DNA of 62,286 bases from Methanobrevibacter sp. TMH8 (GTDB lineage: Archaea; Methanobacteriota; Methanobacteria; Methanobacteriales; Methanobacteriaceae): positions 1 through 62,286 of the forward strand of contig NZ_JAHLZE010000010.1 of NCBI RefSeq assembly GCF_020148105.1. The letters are read 5' to 3'. Positions within the stretch are counted from its first letter, which is position 1. Each line of letters begins with the position of its first letter. The position numbers and the translations under genes were made by a program. Shown here in pieces: positions 19,751-29,318 of the stretch. Below the pieces are notes generated by a model, which worked only from the letters and a program-made list of their open reading frames with translations, made no database searches and was not told the origin of the DNA.

Positions 19751-20620
19751 CTAGATATATTCCTTCATTTCTTTTGCAAGTTCTTTACCTAAATTTTCAG
19801 CTTCAGATACAGAACCTTTTATTCTATTTTTATAGAGAATATCTCCAGTTTGAGTCAACAGAATAGAATAAAGTTCTAATTCATCATTTTTTACTCTAGC
19901 TATTGAACCCAATGGCCATTGACACCCAATCCCTAACTCTTCAAGAACTGTTTTTTCTGCTAAAACCTCACTTTCTGATTCAAAATGATTGAGTTTTCTA
20001 AGAGTTTCTTTAACATCCGAATCTTTTCTAGATATAATAGCTAAAGCTCCTTGACCAGCGGGAGGTGTGAAATATTCCAGAGAAAATCTAGTTTTAATAC
20101 AATCTTTTAGACCCAATCTATTTAGCCCTGCTTCAGCCATAATTGTTCCGTCAACTTCACCATTTAGGACTTTTTCAACACGAGTTCCGATATTTCCTCT
20201 AATTGGTTTTAACACTAAATTTTTTTCATACATGTTACAAAAAGCTTCTCTCCTTAAGCTACTAGTTCCTAAACTAGCACCTTTAGGTAATTCTTCCCAG
20301 GAATAATTAGAAACTAAAACTTCATTGGGAGATTCTCTAATAGGAACTGCTACTATTTCAAGGTTGCTGTCTAGTTCAGTTGGAACATCCTTTAAACTAT
20401 GTACTGCAAAATCAACTTCTTCTTCAAGAACTGCCCTATCAAGTTCCTTAGTGAAAAGTCCTTTAGAATCCATATTATATAGTTGGGAAGTGGTTATTTT
20501 ATCTCCAGTTGTTTTAATAATTTCAGTTTCAACTTCTTCATTTGTTAAATCAAATATACATTTTCGAATGTAATTAGTTTGAGTTAATGCTAGTTCACTT
20601 CCTCTAGTTCCAACAATCAA
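19751..20620 (-). CDS. hemC: Porphobilinogen deaminase (hydroxymethylbilane synthase)
   Basis: A 289-residue enzyme that polymerises four porphobilinogens for siroheme, cobamides and F430. It begins (M)IVGTRGSELALTQ. The catalytic Asp is in HSLKDVP and the dipyrromethane-cofactor cysteine in ELGIGCQWPLG. The frame is open to an ATG at 20698, but those first 26 residues are a translated A/T leader. GGAGATGA lies 8 bases before the TTG at 20620, which gives the standard N-terminus. Upstream (at 20845) lies cfbE on the same strand with 224 bases between, so co-transcription is possible but not certain. Confidence 0.94.
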   Translation of the reverse strand: MIVGTRGSELALTQTNYIRKCIFDLTNEEVETEIIKTTGDKITTSQLYNMDSKGLFTKELDRAVLEEEVDFAVHSLKDVPTELDSNLEIVAVPIRESPNEVLVSNYSWEELPKGASLGTSSLRREAFCNMYEKNLVLKPIRGNIGTRVEKVLNGEVDGTIMAEAGLNRLGLKDCIKTRFSLEYFTPPAGQGALAIISRKDSDVKETLRKLNHFESESEVLAEKTVLEELGIGCQWPLGSIARVKNDELELYSILLTQTGDILYKNRIKGSVSEAENLGKELAKEMKEYI

Positions 20621-20844
20621 TAAATCATCTCCAATTCTTATAAGAATTGTTTTAAAAATAAAAATTATTATAAAAATAAACACTAAAAATTTATTCATTA
20701 TAAGTATGTTTCTTTAATTTATAAACTTTTTTATTTAAAAAATAAAATAAAAATAATAAATAAAAAATAAAGTTAAATAAATACTAAATAATAGAAAATA
20801 AAAAGTTTAATTAAATCTAAATAAAAATTAAACAAAAATTAAAA

Positions 20845-22485
20845 CTATCTTTTATCAATTTGAGAATAATTAGATCGATAAATAAATAAAACATTCTTTT
20901 TATTTGAAATAGCTAAATTTTGAGCTTCTATAGGATCTTCAATAAATTTAACTGTATATTTCATTTTTTTTCCAATTTCTTTACCTAAATCATCAGTTAA
21001 GATTAAATTAAACTTATTATTTAACTGGATATCTTTTTCATTTTTGTTTAATTCATCATCTGAAATATCAGAAAGATTATATAAAATATCATCAAAAAGA
21101 TTAGCTACTTTATTTTCATTAATTTCTTCACAAGTAACCCCATATTTTCCTCCAAAAATGACAACATAATCGTTTATATTATTTATCATACTAATAGATT
21201 TCTCAATAGCTTTTGTATTAATTCCAGGATTAATTTCTTCAATAATAATTTGTTTTTCTTTGGTTTTAAGAGAGGTTCTTCCTTTTATTCCATTAAAATT
21301 AGCTAAACCATTGATAATAATATTTTTATCAATATTACAAGATAATGCAGTAGATACAGTAGCTAGAACATTTAAAACATGATGTTCTCCAGGAGCAAAT
21401 GTGTCAACTATCAAATCTCCACCAATTATCTCTCCAGAGTTTGTTTTGATATTATTGTAGATTATTTTAATATTAGTACTCTTTAAATCAAATTCAACTT
21501 TTTCAGCAAATAAATTAGCATTTTTATCATTAAAACTAAATGTATTTATCTTATAATTATTATGATTATAATCAGTATTGATTTTTTCAGAATAATACCG
21601 TTCTAAAGTTTCTTTTTCAATAATTACTATATCACAATTAAAGACTTGTTCTTTAGCATTTTTTGCATTAGAACTATTTTTAGCAATAGAATAATTTTCT
21701 ACAACATTGGTCAAAACACCAACATCACCTAGACCAGTAACCCCTAGAGAACTCTCAAATATGCAAGCACCATAACATAAATCAGAATTTAAATCATTAA
21801 CTCCCTTTGATTCAATTGAATAATGTGGTTTATCTAATTTACCAAATTCATCAATTTTTATACAATCAGGATCAGCTATTTTTTTGGCTAATTTAACAGT
21901 TTCTAATATACTAGCTGGAGTTATACTAATATTCTTTTTTAATATAATTTTTTTACCATTTTTATATAAATTAGCACCAAGGCTACTTAAAACGAGAGGA
22001 TTTTTATGAATTAATATCTCTTTAAGCATAGATACGACACTAGTTTTACCTTTTACACCAGTAACTTCAATAATTGGAATTTTTTGATTTAATGTATTTT
22101 TCCACTTATCTAAGATTAAATTAACACCTTGATGATGAGTAAGCTCTCCTATAATAATATTATCTTTATTATCTATATTATCCCCCTTGTTAGTATTATT
22201 ATAATTTTTATTAATATTATTATCTAAATCAAAAATATTAAAATAAGAGTGTATAGGATTTATAACTAAGAGTTCAACATCTTTATCTTTTAGATCCAAA
22301 TAATTTAATACATTTTTCTCATTATTCCAAATAATTATATTATAAGAATCTAATTTATTCCTTTCATTTTCATTTAAAGTATTATATATATCATAAGCAT
22401 AGATATTTTCAAATTGACCTAACTTTTCAAGTTCAACAGCTATTTTAACTCCACCATGAGTTAAATCAACAACTAAAACGTCCAT
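20845..22485 (-). CDS. cfbE: Coenzyme F430 synthase, MurF-like ligase
   Basis: A 546-residue Mur-ligase-fold protein starting MDVLVVDLTHGG, as CfbE proteins do. CfbE uses ATP to close the lactam ring of seco-F430 to give F430, the nickel cofactor of methyl-coenzyme M reductase. The P-loop GVKGKTS is at 143-149, GEHHVLNVLA marks the central domain, and the end of the ligase domain has NGIKGRTS. Residues 88-110 are an Asn/Asp/Lys insertion between strands, seen in no family core. The start has AGGTG 4 bases before the ATG. It begins 12 bases after the upstream NAD-kinase fusion gene, so the two form an operon. Confidence 0.86.
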   Translation of the reverse strand: MDVLVVDLTHGGVKIAVELEKLGQFENIYAYDIYNTLNENERNKLDSYNIIIWNNEKNVLNYLDLKDKDVELLVINPIHSYFNIFDLDNNINKNYNNTNKGDNIDNKDNIIIGELTHHQGVNLILDKWKNTLNQKIPIIEVTGVKGKTSVVSMLKEILIHKNPLVLSSLGANLYKNGKKIILKKNISITPASILETVKLAKKIADPDCIKIDEFGKLDKPHYSIESKGVNDLNSDLCYGACIFESSLGVTGLGDVGVLTNVVENYSIAKNSSNAKNAKEQVFNCDIVIIEKETLERYYSEKINTDYNHNNYKINTFSFNDKNANLFAEKVEFDLKSTNIKIIYNNIKTNSGEIIGGDLIVDTFAPGEHHVLNVLATVSTALSCNIDKNIIINGLANFNGIKGRTSLKTKEKQIIIEEINPGINTKAIEKSISMINNINDYVVIFGGKYGVTCEEINENKVANLFDDILYNLSDISDDELNKNEKDIQLNNKFNLILTDDLGKEIGKKMKYTVKFIEDPIEAQNLAISNKKNVLFIYRSNYSQIDKR

Positions 22486-22497
22486 AATACACCTATC

Positions 22498-24576
22498 TTA
22501 TGAAAAATTAGAATTATAATTAGAATTATAGCTAGAATCATGCTGAGATTTAGACCCACTTTCAGTTAATTTTTCTTTAATCCTCTGATAAAAATATCTA
22601 TCAGTTGTTCTAACGAAATAGACATCATTTTCAGATTTTACAAAATTAATCTCCTCAGAATCATCAATTTCTTCACTTACCTGACCATCCATAACTAATA
22701 CAGCTTTTTTACCTTTTTTAAGTAGTTTAACTTTAATTTCACTCCTATCTGAAACCACAAAAGGCCTAAGACCTAATTTATATGGGCAAATTGGAATAAT
22801 AATAAAAGCTCCAACTTTTGGATCCACAATAGGCCCTCCAGCTGACATAGCATAAGCTGTAGAACCACTAGGAGTAGAAAGAATCAATCCATCAGCTCGA
22901 AATTCTTCTACAACTTCTCCATCTACACTAACTTCAAAATTTAACATTTTGGCAGGCTTTTCAGTCATGATAACCACTTCATTTAAAGCTGTAAAAAGTT
23001 CTTTACCATGAGTTACTTTAAGTTGAGTCCTTTTTTCTTTATAATATTCTCCTTTTAAAATAGAATCAATATTTTTAAAAGCTTGTTTGACATCCAACTC
23101 AGTTAAAAATCCAACAGTTCCTAAATTAATTCCTAAAAGAGGAATTTCATTATTACTTAAATTAGCTTGTCCTCTAAGAAGAGTTCCATCTCCCCCAAGT
23201 GTGATTAAAACATCAGTGCTGAATTCAGAAAGGTTCTTTGCATATTTGTTATAATCCTCTACAAAACTAAAATCTTTTGACTCAATAAATTCTTTTAATT
23301 CATTAGCAAGATGTTTATCTCTTTTTAAAATATCATCAATAATATCCTCAATGTTTTTAATATTTCCAATACTTTCGCCAATTTCATCAGCCTCAGCATC
23401 TGCATTACTTCCACTAATTCCACTAATTCTAGTATTTACACTATTTCCAGTACTCGCACCACTTCCAGTACTTCCAGTACTTTTTGTAATTGCAGTGTTT
23501 TTTCTACTTACAATATCTTTCATCTCATTGAGTTTAGTAGCTAAAGAATATTCAATAGAAATCTCAATTTTTTCTTTTTCTAATATTTGAATTAATTTAG
23601 CTCCGAATAAAATGGCTTCATCTTTATCTAATCTACTAACAATTCCCACTTTCTCAATGTTATTGGATTTATTCTTGTTAATTGTATTAATAATCTTTTT
23701 ATGAAGTTCTTCATTACCTGCTCCAACTACAATAGTTTTTTCATGAATTCCAAGATTATTTTTTAATTTATTCCCATTTTCATCACTAACAAAAGCTCCA
23801 GATTCTTCAGCTATTAACTTTGAAGCAGCTATATCAATTATCCTACTTCCTCTCATATCAACAAATGCATCATATTTAGCATTAGCTACATAAGCTAATT
23901 CTAGAACAACAGAACCCAATATTCGCATTCTTCGAACTTTTTTAATAAGATCATAAACATCATAACTATTATTTCTTATAAATCCTCCAATAGACAAATT
24001 ACTTAAATTAGTTTCCTTACTTGGAATCATTGTTTTTCCATTAAGCCAAGCCCCTTTTCCTTTAACAGCTTCATAATAATTTCCATTAGCAAAATTTTTA
24101 ACAAAAGCTAATTCAATATCATCAAGAGTAACAATACCATTATTAATTTCACAAATAGCTATAGATATACCATAAGCCCCAATATTTTTAATAGCATTAC
24201 TGGTTCCATCAAGAGGATCAACTAGGAATATAAACTTTAGATCATCTATATCTGATACTTCTGAAGAGATTTTTCTTTTTTTATAAATCTTTTTTAATTC
24301 ATCAGAAATATTAACATATTCTACAGATCCTTTCCCTATTTTTAATTCCCCAATTTCTTCACTAATCAAAAGAGAAACGAAATCTGTATCAACCAATATA
24401 TCAATAACCTCATTTTCAGCTATTAAATCTATATATGCAGTAGGAGTTCCATCAGCACCAAGTTTAACCAATTCCCCAGATTCAGGATTTCCAACATGCC
24501 CTCTAATTTTCAATTCAACATTCTCAATAATTTTTCTGGAAATATCCTTACATAGTTCAATATCTTCTGGTTTCAT
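22498..24576 (-). CDS. Bifunctional inositol-phosphatase-like / NAD kinase fusion
   Basis: A 692-residue protein. Residues 1-300 are an IMPase/FBPase-type phosphatase: ISEEIG near 71-76, DPLDGT at 120-125, and a late IDIAASKLIAEESG. Residues about 305-670 are NAD kinase: GGDGTLLRG at 461-469, LGINLGTVGFLTE, and ADGLILSTPSGSTAYAMSAGGP. In Methanocaldococcus a similar fusion has both NADP phosphatase and NAD kinase activity, so it could control the NAD/NADP ratio. The linker at 362-393 is a Ser/Gly/Thr-rich low-complexity run not needed for either domain. GGGGTT precedes the ATG. It is in an operon with cfbE. Confidence 0.9.
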   Translation of the reverse strand: MKPEDIELCKDISRKIIENVELKIRGHVGNPESGELVKLGADGTPTAYIDLIAENEVIDILVDTDFVSLLISEEIGELKIGKGSVEYVNISDELKKIYKKRKISSEVSDIDDLKFIFLVDPLDGTSNAIKNIGAYGISIAICEINNGIVTLDDIELAFVKNFANGNYYEAVKGKGAWLNGKTMIPSKETNLSNLSIGGFIRNNSYDVYDLIKKVRRMRILGSVVLELAYVANAKYDAFVDMRGSRIIDIAASKLIAEESGAFVSDENGNKLKNNLGIHEKTIVVGAGNEELHKKIINTINKNKSNNIEKVGIVSRLDKDEAILFGAKLIQILEKEKIEISIEYSLATKLNEMKDIVSRKNTAITKSTGSTGSGASTGNSVNTRISGISGSNADAEADEIGESIGNIKNIEDIIDDILKRDKHLANELKEFIESKDFSFVEDYNKYAKNLSEFSTDVLITLGGDGTLLRGQANLSNNEIPLLGINLGTVGFLTELDVKQAFKNIDSILKGEYYKEKRTQLKVTHGKELFTALNEVVIMTEKPAKMLNFEVSVDGEVVEEFRADGLILSTPSGSTAYAMSAGGPIVDPKVGAFIIIPICPYKLGLRPFVVSDRSEIKVKLLKKGKKAVLVMDGQVSEEIDDSEEINFVKSENDVYFVRTTDRYFYQRIKEKLTESGSKSQHDSSYNSNYNSNFS

Positions 24577-24652
24577 TTTTAACCCCTATCAGATTATATG
24601 ATATTATAAATGAATATAAATGAATTTTATTCAATTATTATTCTATTAATCA

Positions 24653-25111
24653 TTATTCTATTATTTTATCATTTAAATACACTAAAGATGCTACTACAGT
24701 ACCTATATCCTCAACTGTGTGATTAACTTCTTCAATGATAAGTTCATTAATATCCTCATTTCTTTTTTCCATCATATATTTAACCATTTCTTCTGCATTT
24801 TTTTTCACTTCTTCTGGAGATTTATTTATATCAGAGCTTTCAACAACACATCCCATATTAGTGCCAATAGCAATTGCAATAGCAGAAGAAATTAAATCTC
24901 CTTTGTTTTCTGAAGTAATAGTAGATAAAACACAATTAACCATTGCTCCAGGTCTTAATTTTGGAAGTAATTCCACCTCAGTTCCTTTTTCTAACATACT
25001 AGAAACTTTTATTAAATTAACATCCCCTATTCCTGCTTCAAGTAATGCATTATCAAATGAATTGAGTTTAGTTGGTCCTTCTGCCTTTCCTGATACAATA
25101 GCTACCTTCAT
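24653..25111 (-). CDS. pdaD: Pyruvoyl-dependent arginine decarboxylase
   Basis: A 152-residue proenzyme that cuts itself between adjacent serines to make the pyruvoyl group. The pair S37-S38 in NLIKVSSML is the expected site. The family also shows the N-terminal SFDNALLEAGIGDVNL and the C-terminal VNHTVEDIGTVVASLVYL. It makes agmatine, used for polyamines and for agmatidine in tRNA-Ile. The N-terminus is shorter than in the Methanocaldococcus enzyme. GTGAT precedes the ATG. The agmatinase gene lies 6.8 kb away, with aIF5A and an accessory block between. Confidence 0.92.
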   Translation of the reverse strand: MKVAIVSGKAEGPTKLNSFDNALLEAGIGDVNLIKVSSMLEKGTEVELLPKLRPGAMVNCVLSTITSENKGDLISSAIAIAIGTNMGCVVESSDINKSPEEVKKNAEEMVKYMMEKRNEDINELIIEEVNHTVEDIGTVVASLVYLNDKIIE

Positions 25112-25559
25112 TTTATCACATATAGAATTTAAATTAAATATTATTAGTAAACAATGCTTTATTTTATAAATATCATGAAAATATAAGACATTATAAAATA
25201 TTATATATATTATAAATAATTAGAATTTTAAATTATATTACAGTTCTTATAATGTTAATGAATAAATATCCATTATATTAATAATATTATATTATTTGAT
25301 ACTATTATACTATATTATTTAAAAAATAAATATTAAATATTTTATGATTATTTTTTATTAAATTTTCAACTTGTTATTTAAAAAATAATGATTAAATACT
25401 AATTTAATTAGAAATTTAATCATAAATAGATTGAAAAATAGGAAAAAATAAAGAAAAATATGAAAAGACATACATAGGATAATATCTGAGAAAATAAAAA
25501 AATAAAGAAAATAAATTAAAAAATTAAAGAGTAAAAATAATTAATTAAACTTTGAATAA
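25112..25559. other. AT-rich spacer between pdaD and the CARDB protein
   Basis: About 450 bases between two minus-strand genes. The last 120 bases (25430-25545) are A-rich on the plus strand, U-rich in the transcript of the CARDB gene, and probably terminate it. Nothing else was recognised. Confidence 0.5.
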
Positions 25560-26936
25560 TTAAACTTTGAATTTTTTAAGGTTATTAGCATAATTAGACT
25601 CTGGAATCTTTTTATCAGAATTTACACTAACAAATTTATAATACTTTGAGTGTGTCTTATATGGATAATATGGGATGGTCAAAGCTATTGAAACACCTGA
25701 AGGTAATTTTTTACCATATTGTCCAAATTTCTTAATAGTATAACTTACAAGGCCTTTAGCCCTAGTTTTAGACCCATACCAAAATTTAAGTTTAAATGCA
25801 GATGCAGCCAAATTACCATTATTCTTAATTGTGACAATATAATTATTACCCGATCGAGTAACTTTAGTGATCTTAAGATCTGCAGCTAAACCATAAGCCA
25901 CATCTGATTTAAAAATTAGCTTATTATTAGCATAATTTTTTTCATAAGTAGCTTTATTGTAATTAATCTGAGCATATTTATTATATTTCTTATGAGTACT
26001 GTATTTAAAGAAATTAACAACATATGTTTTTGATTTGCCAACACCTAAAGGAGAAACACTGATAATTTTATACTTCTTATTAGAGTACCAAAGTTTAAGC
26101 TTTGTAGCACTAGATGCACCATTACCGATATTCTTGATAATAACTTTATATTTATTGCCTGAACGTACAATCTTAGCTATTAAAAGATCAGAGGCGCCTT
26201 TAACATTGATACTAAATGACTTACTAATAGATGTATTTGAAACAATCCATCCTGGAACTTGAACATTTGGACCAAAACCAATATAGTTAACGTAAATAAT
26301 ATTATTTCCTAATTTATAGCTACTATACCTAAAAATAGAAACACCATTTACTACAGCAGTTGGAACACTTTTGCCATTAGCATAATGCCATACTAGATTG
26401 CCTCCATTGAGTGGTTTACCAAGAGATATGACATAAGCTCTAACTACTATAAACTCTCCTTCATAAACAGAAGATTGAGACTTGCTAAAGCTTAAAGTAG
26501 TTTTTATAGCAAAATCAAAAGTTTTTTTATAGTATGTATTCCCTGTAGGATACTTATTTCCATTAAGACCATCACTAATTGTGAGATCATAATAATCATA
26601 CCAACCAGCATTACCTGGCCAACTTACTTTAAAAACACCATTAGAATCAGTTGTAGTTGATTGACTATAATCAATACGACCCTCAGGGTTACTAGATGTA
26701 TCACTTCTTGCACGTAAAGCAAAAGCAAATAATCTATTGGCAACAGGATTATTATTAGAATCTTTTACAGTAACTGTAAAGTTAATTTGTTTTCCATGTA
26801 CAGGCGGATTATGTTCAACCGTAACAGTGAAATTATTACTATTAGGAAGTGAAGACCCATTATCTGCAGAACAAACAAAGCCTATACTACCAAAAAAGAT
26901 AAATAAAAATATGAGTAATACTAATATTTTTTTCAT
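25560..26936 (-). CDS. Secreted adhesin-like protein, Ig-like plus two CARDB-type repeats
   Basis: A 458-residue exported protein. The signal peptide is at 1-24 (KK, hydrophobic core, cleavage after CSA). Next is an Ig-like segment (about 35-135) with VKDSNNNPVANRLF and DSNGVFKVSWPGNAG, then a second beta segment to about 245. The last 210 residues are two CARDB-like repeats, each built on LxIxKxxRSGNxYxVxIKNxGN with Y-x-N-N near the end. Such modular proteins are common on Methanobrevibacter surfaces. No membrane anchor or sortase-like tail is visible. GGTGA before the ATG sets the start. Confidence 0.8.
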   Translation of the reverse strand: MKKILVLLIFLFIFFGSIGFVCSADNGSSLPNSNNFTVTVEHNPPVHGKQINFTVTVKDSNNNPVANRLFAFALRARSDTSSNPEGRIDYSQSTTTDSNGVFKVSWPGNAGWYDYYDLTISDGLNGNKYPTGNTYYKKTFDFAIKTTLSFSKSQSSVYEGEFIVVRAYVISLGKPLNGGNLVWHYANGKSVPTAVVNGVSIFRYSSYKLGNNIIYVNYIGFGPNVQVPGWIVSNTSISKSFSINVKGASDLLIAKIVRSGNKYKVIIKNIGNGASSATKLKLWYSNKKYKIISVSPLGVGKSKTYVVNFFKYSTHKKYNKYAQINYNKATYEKNYANNKLIFKSDVAYGLAADLKITKVTRSGNNYIVTIKNNGNLAASAFKLKFWYGSKTRAKGLVSYTIKKFGQYGKKLPSGVSIALTIPYYPYKTHSKYYKFVSVNSDKKIPESNYANNLKKFKV

Positions 26937-27651
26937 TAAAAATCACCATAAATTAGTATAAAATCCAAATTAGTTCCATAAAATTATTTTTGAGTAACTC
27001 ATTTAGAACTCAAATTTATGATGAATAATAATATATATTCCAACATGTATAAAACTATCCAATATGAATGTTCTAGAACAAAAAGAATAATAAATAATAA
27101 CTTATTAATACTACTATAACTTACAAAAAATGAAAAAGTACAATTAATAGATTTATTAGAATATAATAATAAATAAATGGATTAAATTAATATAATAAAA
27201 CAATAACAAATATTATAGTACTTTATAAATATAGGATAAATTATATAAAAATTGATAAATAATATTAATCTAATTGATTTTATACTAAACAGATTATGAT
27301 AATATTAAAATACTGATTATTTATAGAAATAATAATGCAAATAAAAATTAATTAAAATAAAACAATATAGTTATAATTTTTTTATATATAATTTAAGAAT
27401 AATTTCAATAAAATTTTAAATTAATAAATTTAATAATTTTAATAAGTTTAATAATCTAATGATTTAAAAATTTAATAATTTAAAAACATTAACATATCAC
27501 TATATTTATATATACTATTAAATTTAAATAAAAAATAATAAAATTATATAAAATTAAATAAAATTAAATAAATATCAATGCATTAAGAATTAAATAATAG
27601 TAATGCTTACAATAATTTTAATCTAGATTATTATAATGTGGAGGAAAAGAA
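26937..27651. other. Divergent promoter region of the CARDB protein and aIF5A
   Basis: About 715 bases, the longest spacer in the left half. It serves divergent genes and has the ribosome sites of both at its ends (GGTGA at left on the minus strand, GGAGG at right on the plus strand). The interior is nearly pure A/T. No frame of more than 40 codons with a ribosome site and no hairpin clearly above background were found. An undetected small RNA is possible. Confidence 0.45.
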
Positions 27652-28041
27652 ATGTCAAAGAAAGTTGTTGAAGTTAAAACTTTAAAAATAGGAAAATATG
27701 TAGTATTAGATGGAGAAGCTTCTAAAATAACCAGTTTATCAACATCATCTCCTGGAAAACATGGAGCAGCTAAAGCAAGACTTGAAGCTGTAGGTATATT
27801 CGATAATCAAAAAAGAAGTATTGTTAAACCTGTAGATACTAAAATTGATATTCCAATTATTGATAAAAGAGTTGGACAAGTATTATCTATAATGGGAACT
27901 AATGTTCAATTGATGGATATGGAAAATTACGAAACTCTCGAACTTCCTATGCCTGATGAACTTAAAGATCAAATTGTTGAAGGTGCAGAAGTAGATTACA
28001 TTACTGCTCTTGGAAATATGAAAATTATGAGAGTTAAATAG
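27652..28041 (+). CDS. eif5a: Translation factor aIF5A (hypusine-containing)
   Basis: A 129-residue protein that helps peptide-bond formation at difficult sequences. The loop [11 protein letters not shown] carries Lys36, the residue changed to deoxyhypusine or hypusine from a polyamine donor. The C-terminal OB domain runs from about 70. Length and sequence are typical of archaea. GGAGGAAAAGAA precedes the ATG. The gene stands between pdaD and speB, which together make the putrescine needed for this modification. It is followed by a T-rich repeat that probably terminates it. Confidence 0.96.
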   Translation: MSKKVVEVKTLKIGKYVVLDGEASKITSLSTSSPGKHGAAKARLEAVGIFDNQKRSIVKPVDTKIDIPIIDKRVGQVLSIMGTNVQLMDMENYETLELPMPDELKDQIVEGAEVDYITALGNMKIMRVK

Positions 28042-28161
28042 ATAAATAAGATTTATTTATCTTTAATTCCTTATTATTTATATATTTATTTTCTATTATT
28101 TCTATAACATCAAATTTATCATATTTTAAAATTTTTACATTAAAATTTTTACATTAATTTT

Positions 28162-28212
28162 AAATTAGTTTTTCAAATTAGTTTTTCAAATTAGTTTTTC
28201 AAATTGTTTTTC
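28162..28212 (+). repeat. T-rich tandem repeat, probable terminator of aIF5A
   Basis: Three exact copies of AAATTAGTTTTTC at 28162, 28175 and 28188 are followed by the shortened copies AAATTGTTTTTC and AAATTGTTTTTT. Each unit carries a T5-6 run, so the array gives several U-rich terminators in series after aIF5A. Confidence 0.8.
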
Positions 28213-28269
28213 AAATTGTTTTTTAAATTAGGCTTTTAAATTAAAAATTATATTTTCATATTGGATTTT

Positions 28270-28704
28270 TTATTTAGAAATATTCATTAAAAATATAATA
28301 ATATCATTAAAATACATAATCACACTAACTATAAAAGTTATTCCAGTTCCAAATATAGCTAATAACTTAGCTATTTTATTAATAATATTATTTGGAATAT
28401 CAAAAATAGCTATTTTTAAATCACTAATATCTTTTTCAGTATCTGCTACTCTTTTTTCAATATTATTATTTCTACCTTCAGAATCAGATAATAATATTTT
28501 CAAAGCTCTTTTTTGATCCTTTTCAATATCATCTATCTCTTCAATAACTTGATCAATCTTAGCTTGTCTAATACCATTATAATATTCTTTATTTTTACAA
28601 TAATCATCAATTTCATTAACTTTCTCTTTTATTTCGTTAATCTGAGCTTGTAAAATTGTTGAAGGGATTTTTTGTTGATTTTTCAGGCATTCATTGTATT
28701 TCAT
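28270..28704 (-). CDS. Coiled-coil protein with C-terminal membrane helix
   Basis: A 144-residue protein of unknown function. Residues about 10-100 are strongly charged helix with heptad-like patterns (INEIKEKVNEIDDY, IDQVIEEIDDIEKDQKRAL, IEKRVADTEKDISDLK). Residues about 118-138 form one hydrophobic helix, and the tail is short. This layout resembles XhlA-type proteins of phage lysis cassettes, but also many unrelated tail-anchored coiled coils. I choose the ATG at 28704, inside the previous gene's last codons, with GGTGATG upstream. The longer frame to 28758 is unlikely. The overlap with 28691-29038 means translational coupling. Confidence 0.65.
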   Translation of the reverse strand: MKYNECLKNQQKIPSTILQAQINEIKEKVNEIDDYCKNKEYYNGIRQAKIDQVIEEIDDIEKDQKRALKILLSDSEGRNNNIEKRVADTEKDISDLKIAIFDIPNNIINKIAKLLAIFGTGITFIVSVIMYFNDIIIFLMNISK

Positions 28705-29038
28705 CCTTATCATCACCACTTTCAGCTTCTGAAGATTTATAATTCTGATTACTGCCAAGATATGTTGGACTGATGCTAAAAATAAGTTTTAATAAATTTT
28801 TAATAACTTCTTTTTTATCCATGCTCATAATATTCTTACCTAATAATTCAGAATTTAAAACTCTAAATTCAATTAAAACAAATATAATAATTATTAAACC
28901 TATCATAATAGCTAACTGAATATACCATTCAGCAGGTATAAAATCTACAATCCTATCCAAATAAGGTGTTAATATCATAGCTAATATTGATAGAAATAGG
29001 CCTACTCTTTGCTTGTTTTTAAAACTTTTAATTTGCAT
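28691..29038 (-). CDS. Small two-helix membrane protein
   Basis: A 115-residue protein of unknown function. Two membrane segments lie at about 11-30 and 38-60, with a short loop between (DRIVDFIPAEW). The rest is a charged C-terminal half ending in an acidic tail. Size and topology would suit a holin-like or small anchor protein, but no signature is seen. GAGG precedes the ATG. It overlaps the next gene by 14 bases. The two genes are on the opposite strand to aIF5A and speB and look like part of an accessory block. Confidence 0.65.
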   Translation of the reverse strand: MQIKSFKNKQRVGLFLSILAMILTPYLDRIVDFIPAEWYIQLAIMIGLIIIIFVLIEFRVLNSELLGKNIMSMDKKEVIKNLLKLIFSISPTYLGSNQNYKSSEAESGDDKDEIQ

Positions 29039-29318
29039 TTAAACTGCCTCGTAATATAATAAATAATTTATAAAAATAATAAAAAGTATTAATAAGAAAA
29101 AGTATTAGTAAATACAAAACATTTTCTTTTCATTTATAAAAGAACATTTTAAACAATATTATTTTTCATATATCTAAATAAAAAATAACAAAATAATTTA
29201 ATGGTTTAAGATTATGAAAAATACTTTCTTAAATGAATAGTTCCTTTAAAGTTTCTTATATATTAAAATAAAAAAATGTAGAGTATTAAAAATATTAACA
29301 CTCTATAAAAAAACATTT

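Noticed and set aside
20621-20698. Signal-anchor on HemC
   Set aside because: The hydrophobic extension is translated A/T leader. The ribosome site and family N-terminus place the start at 20620.
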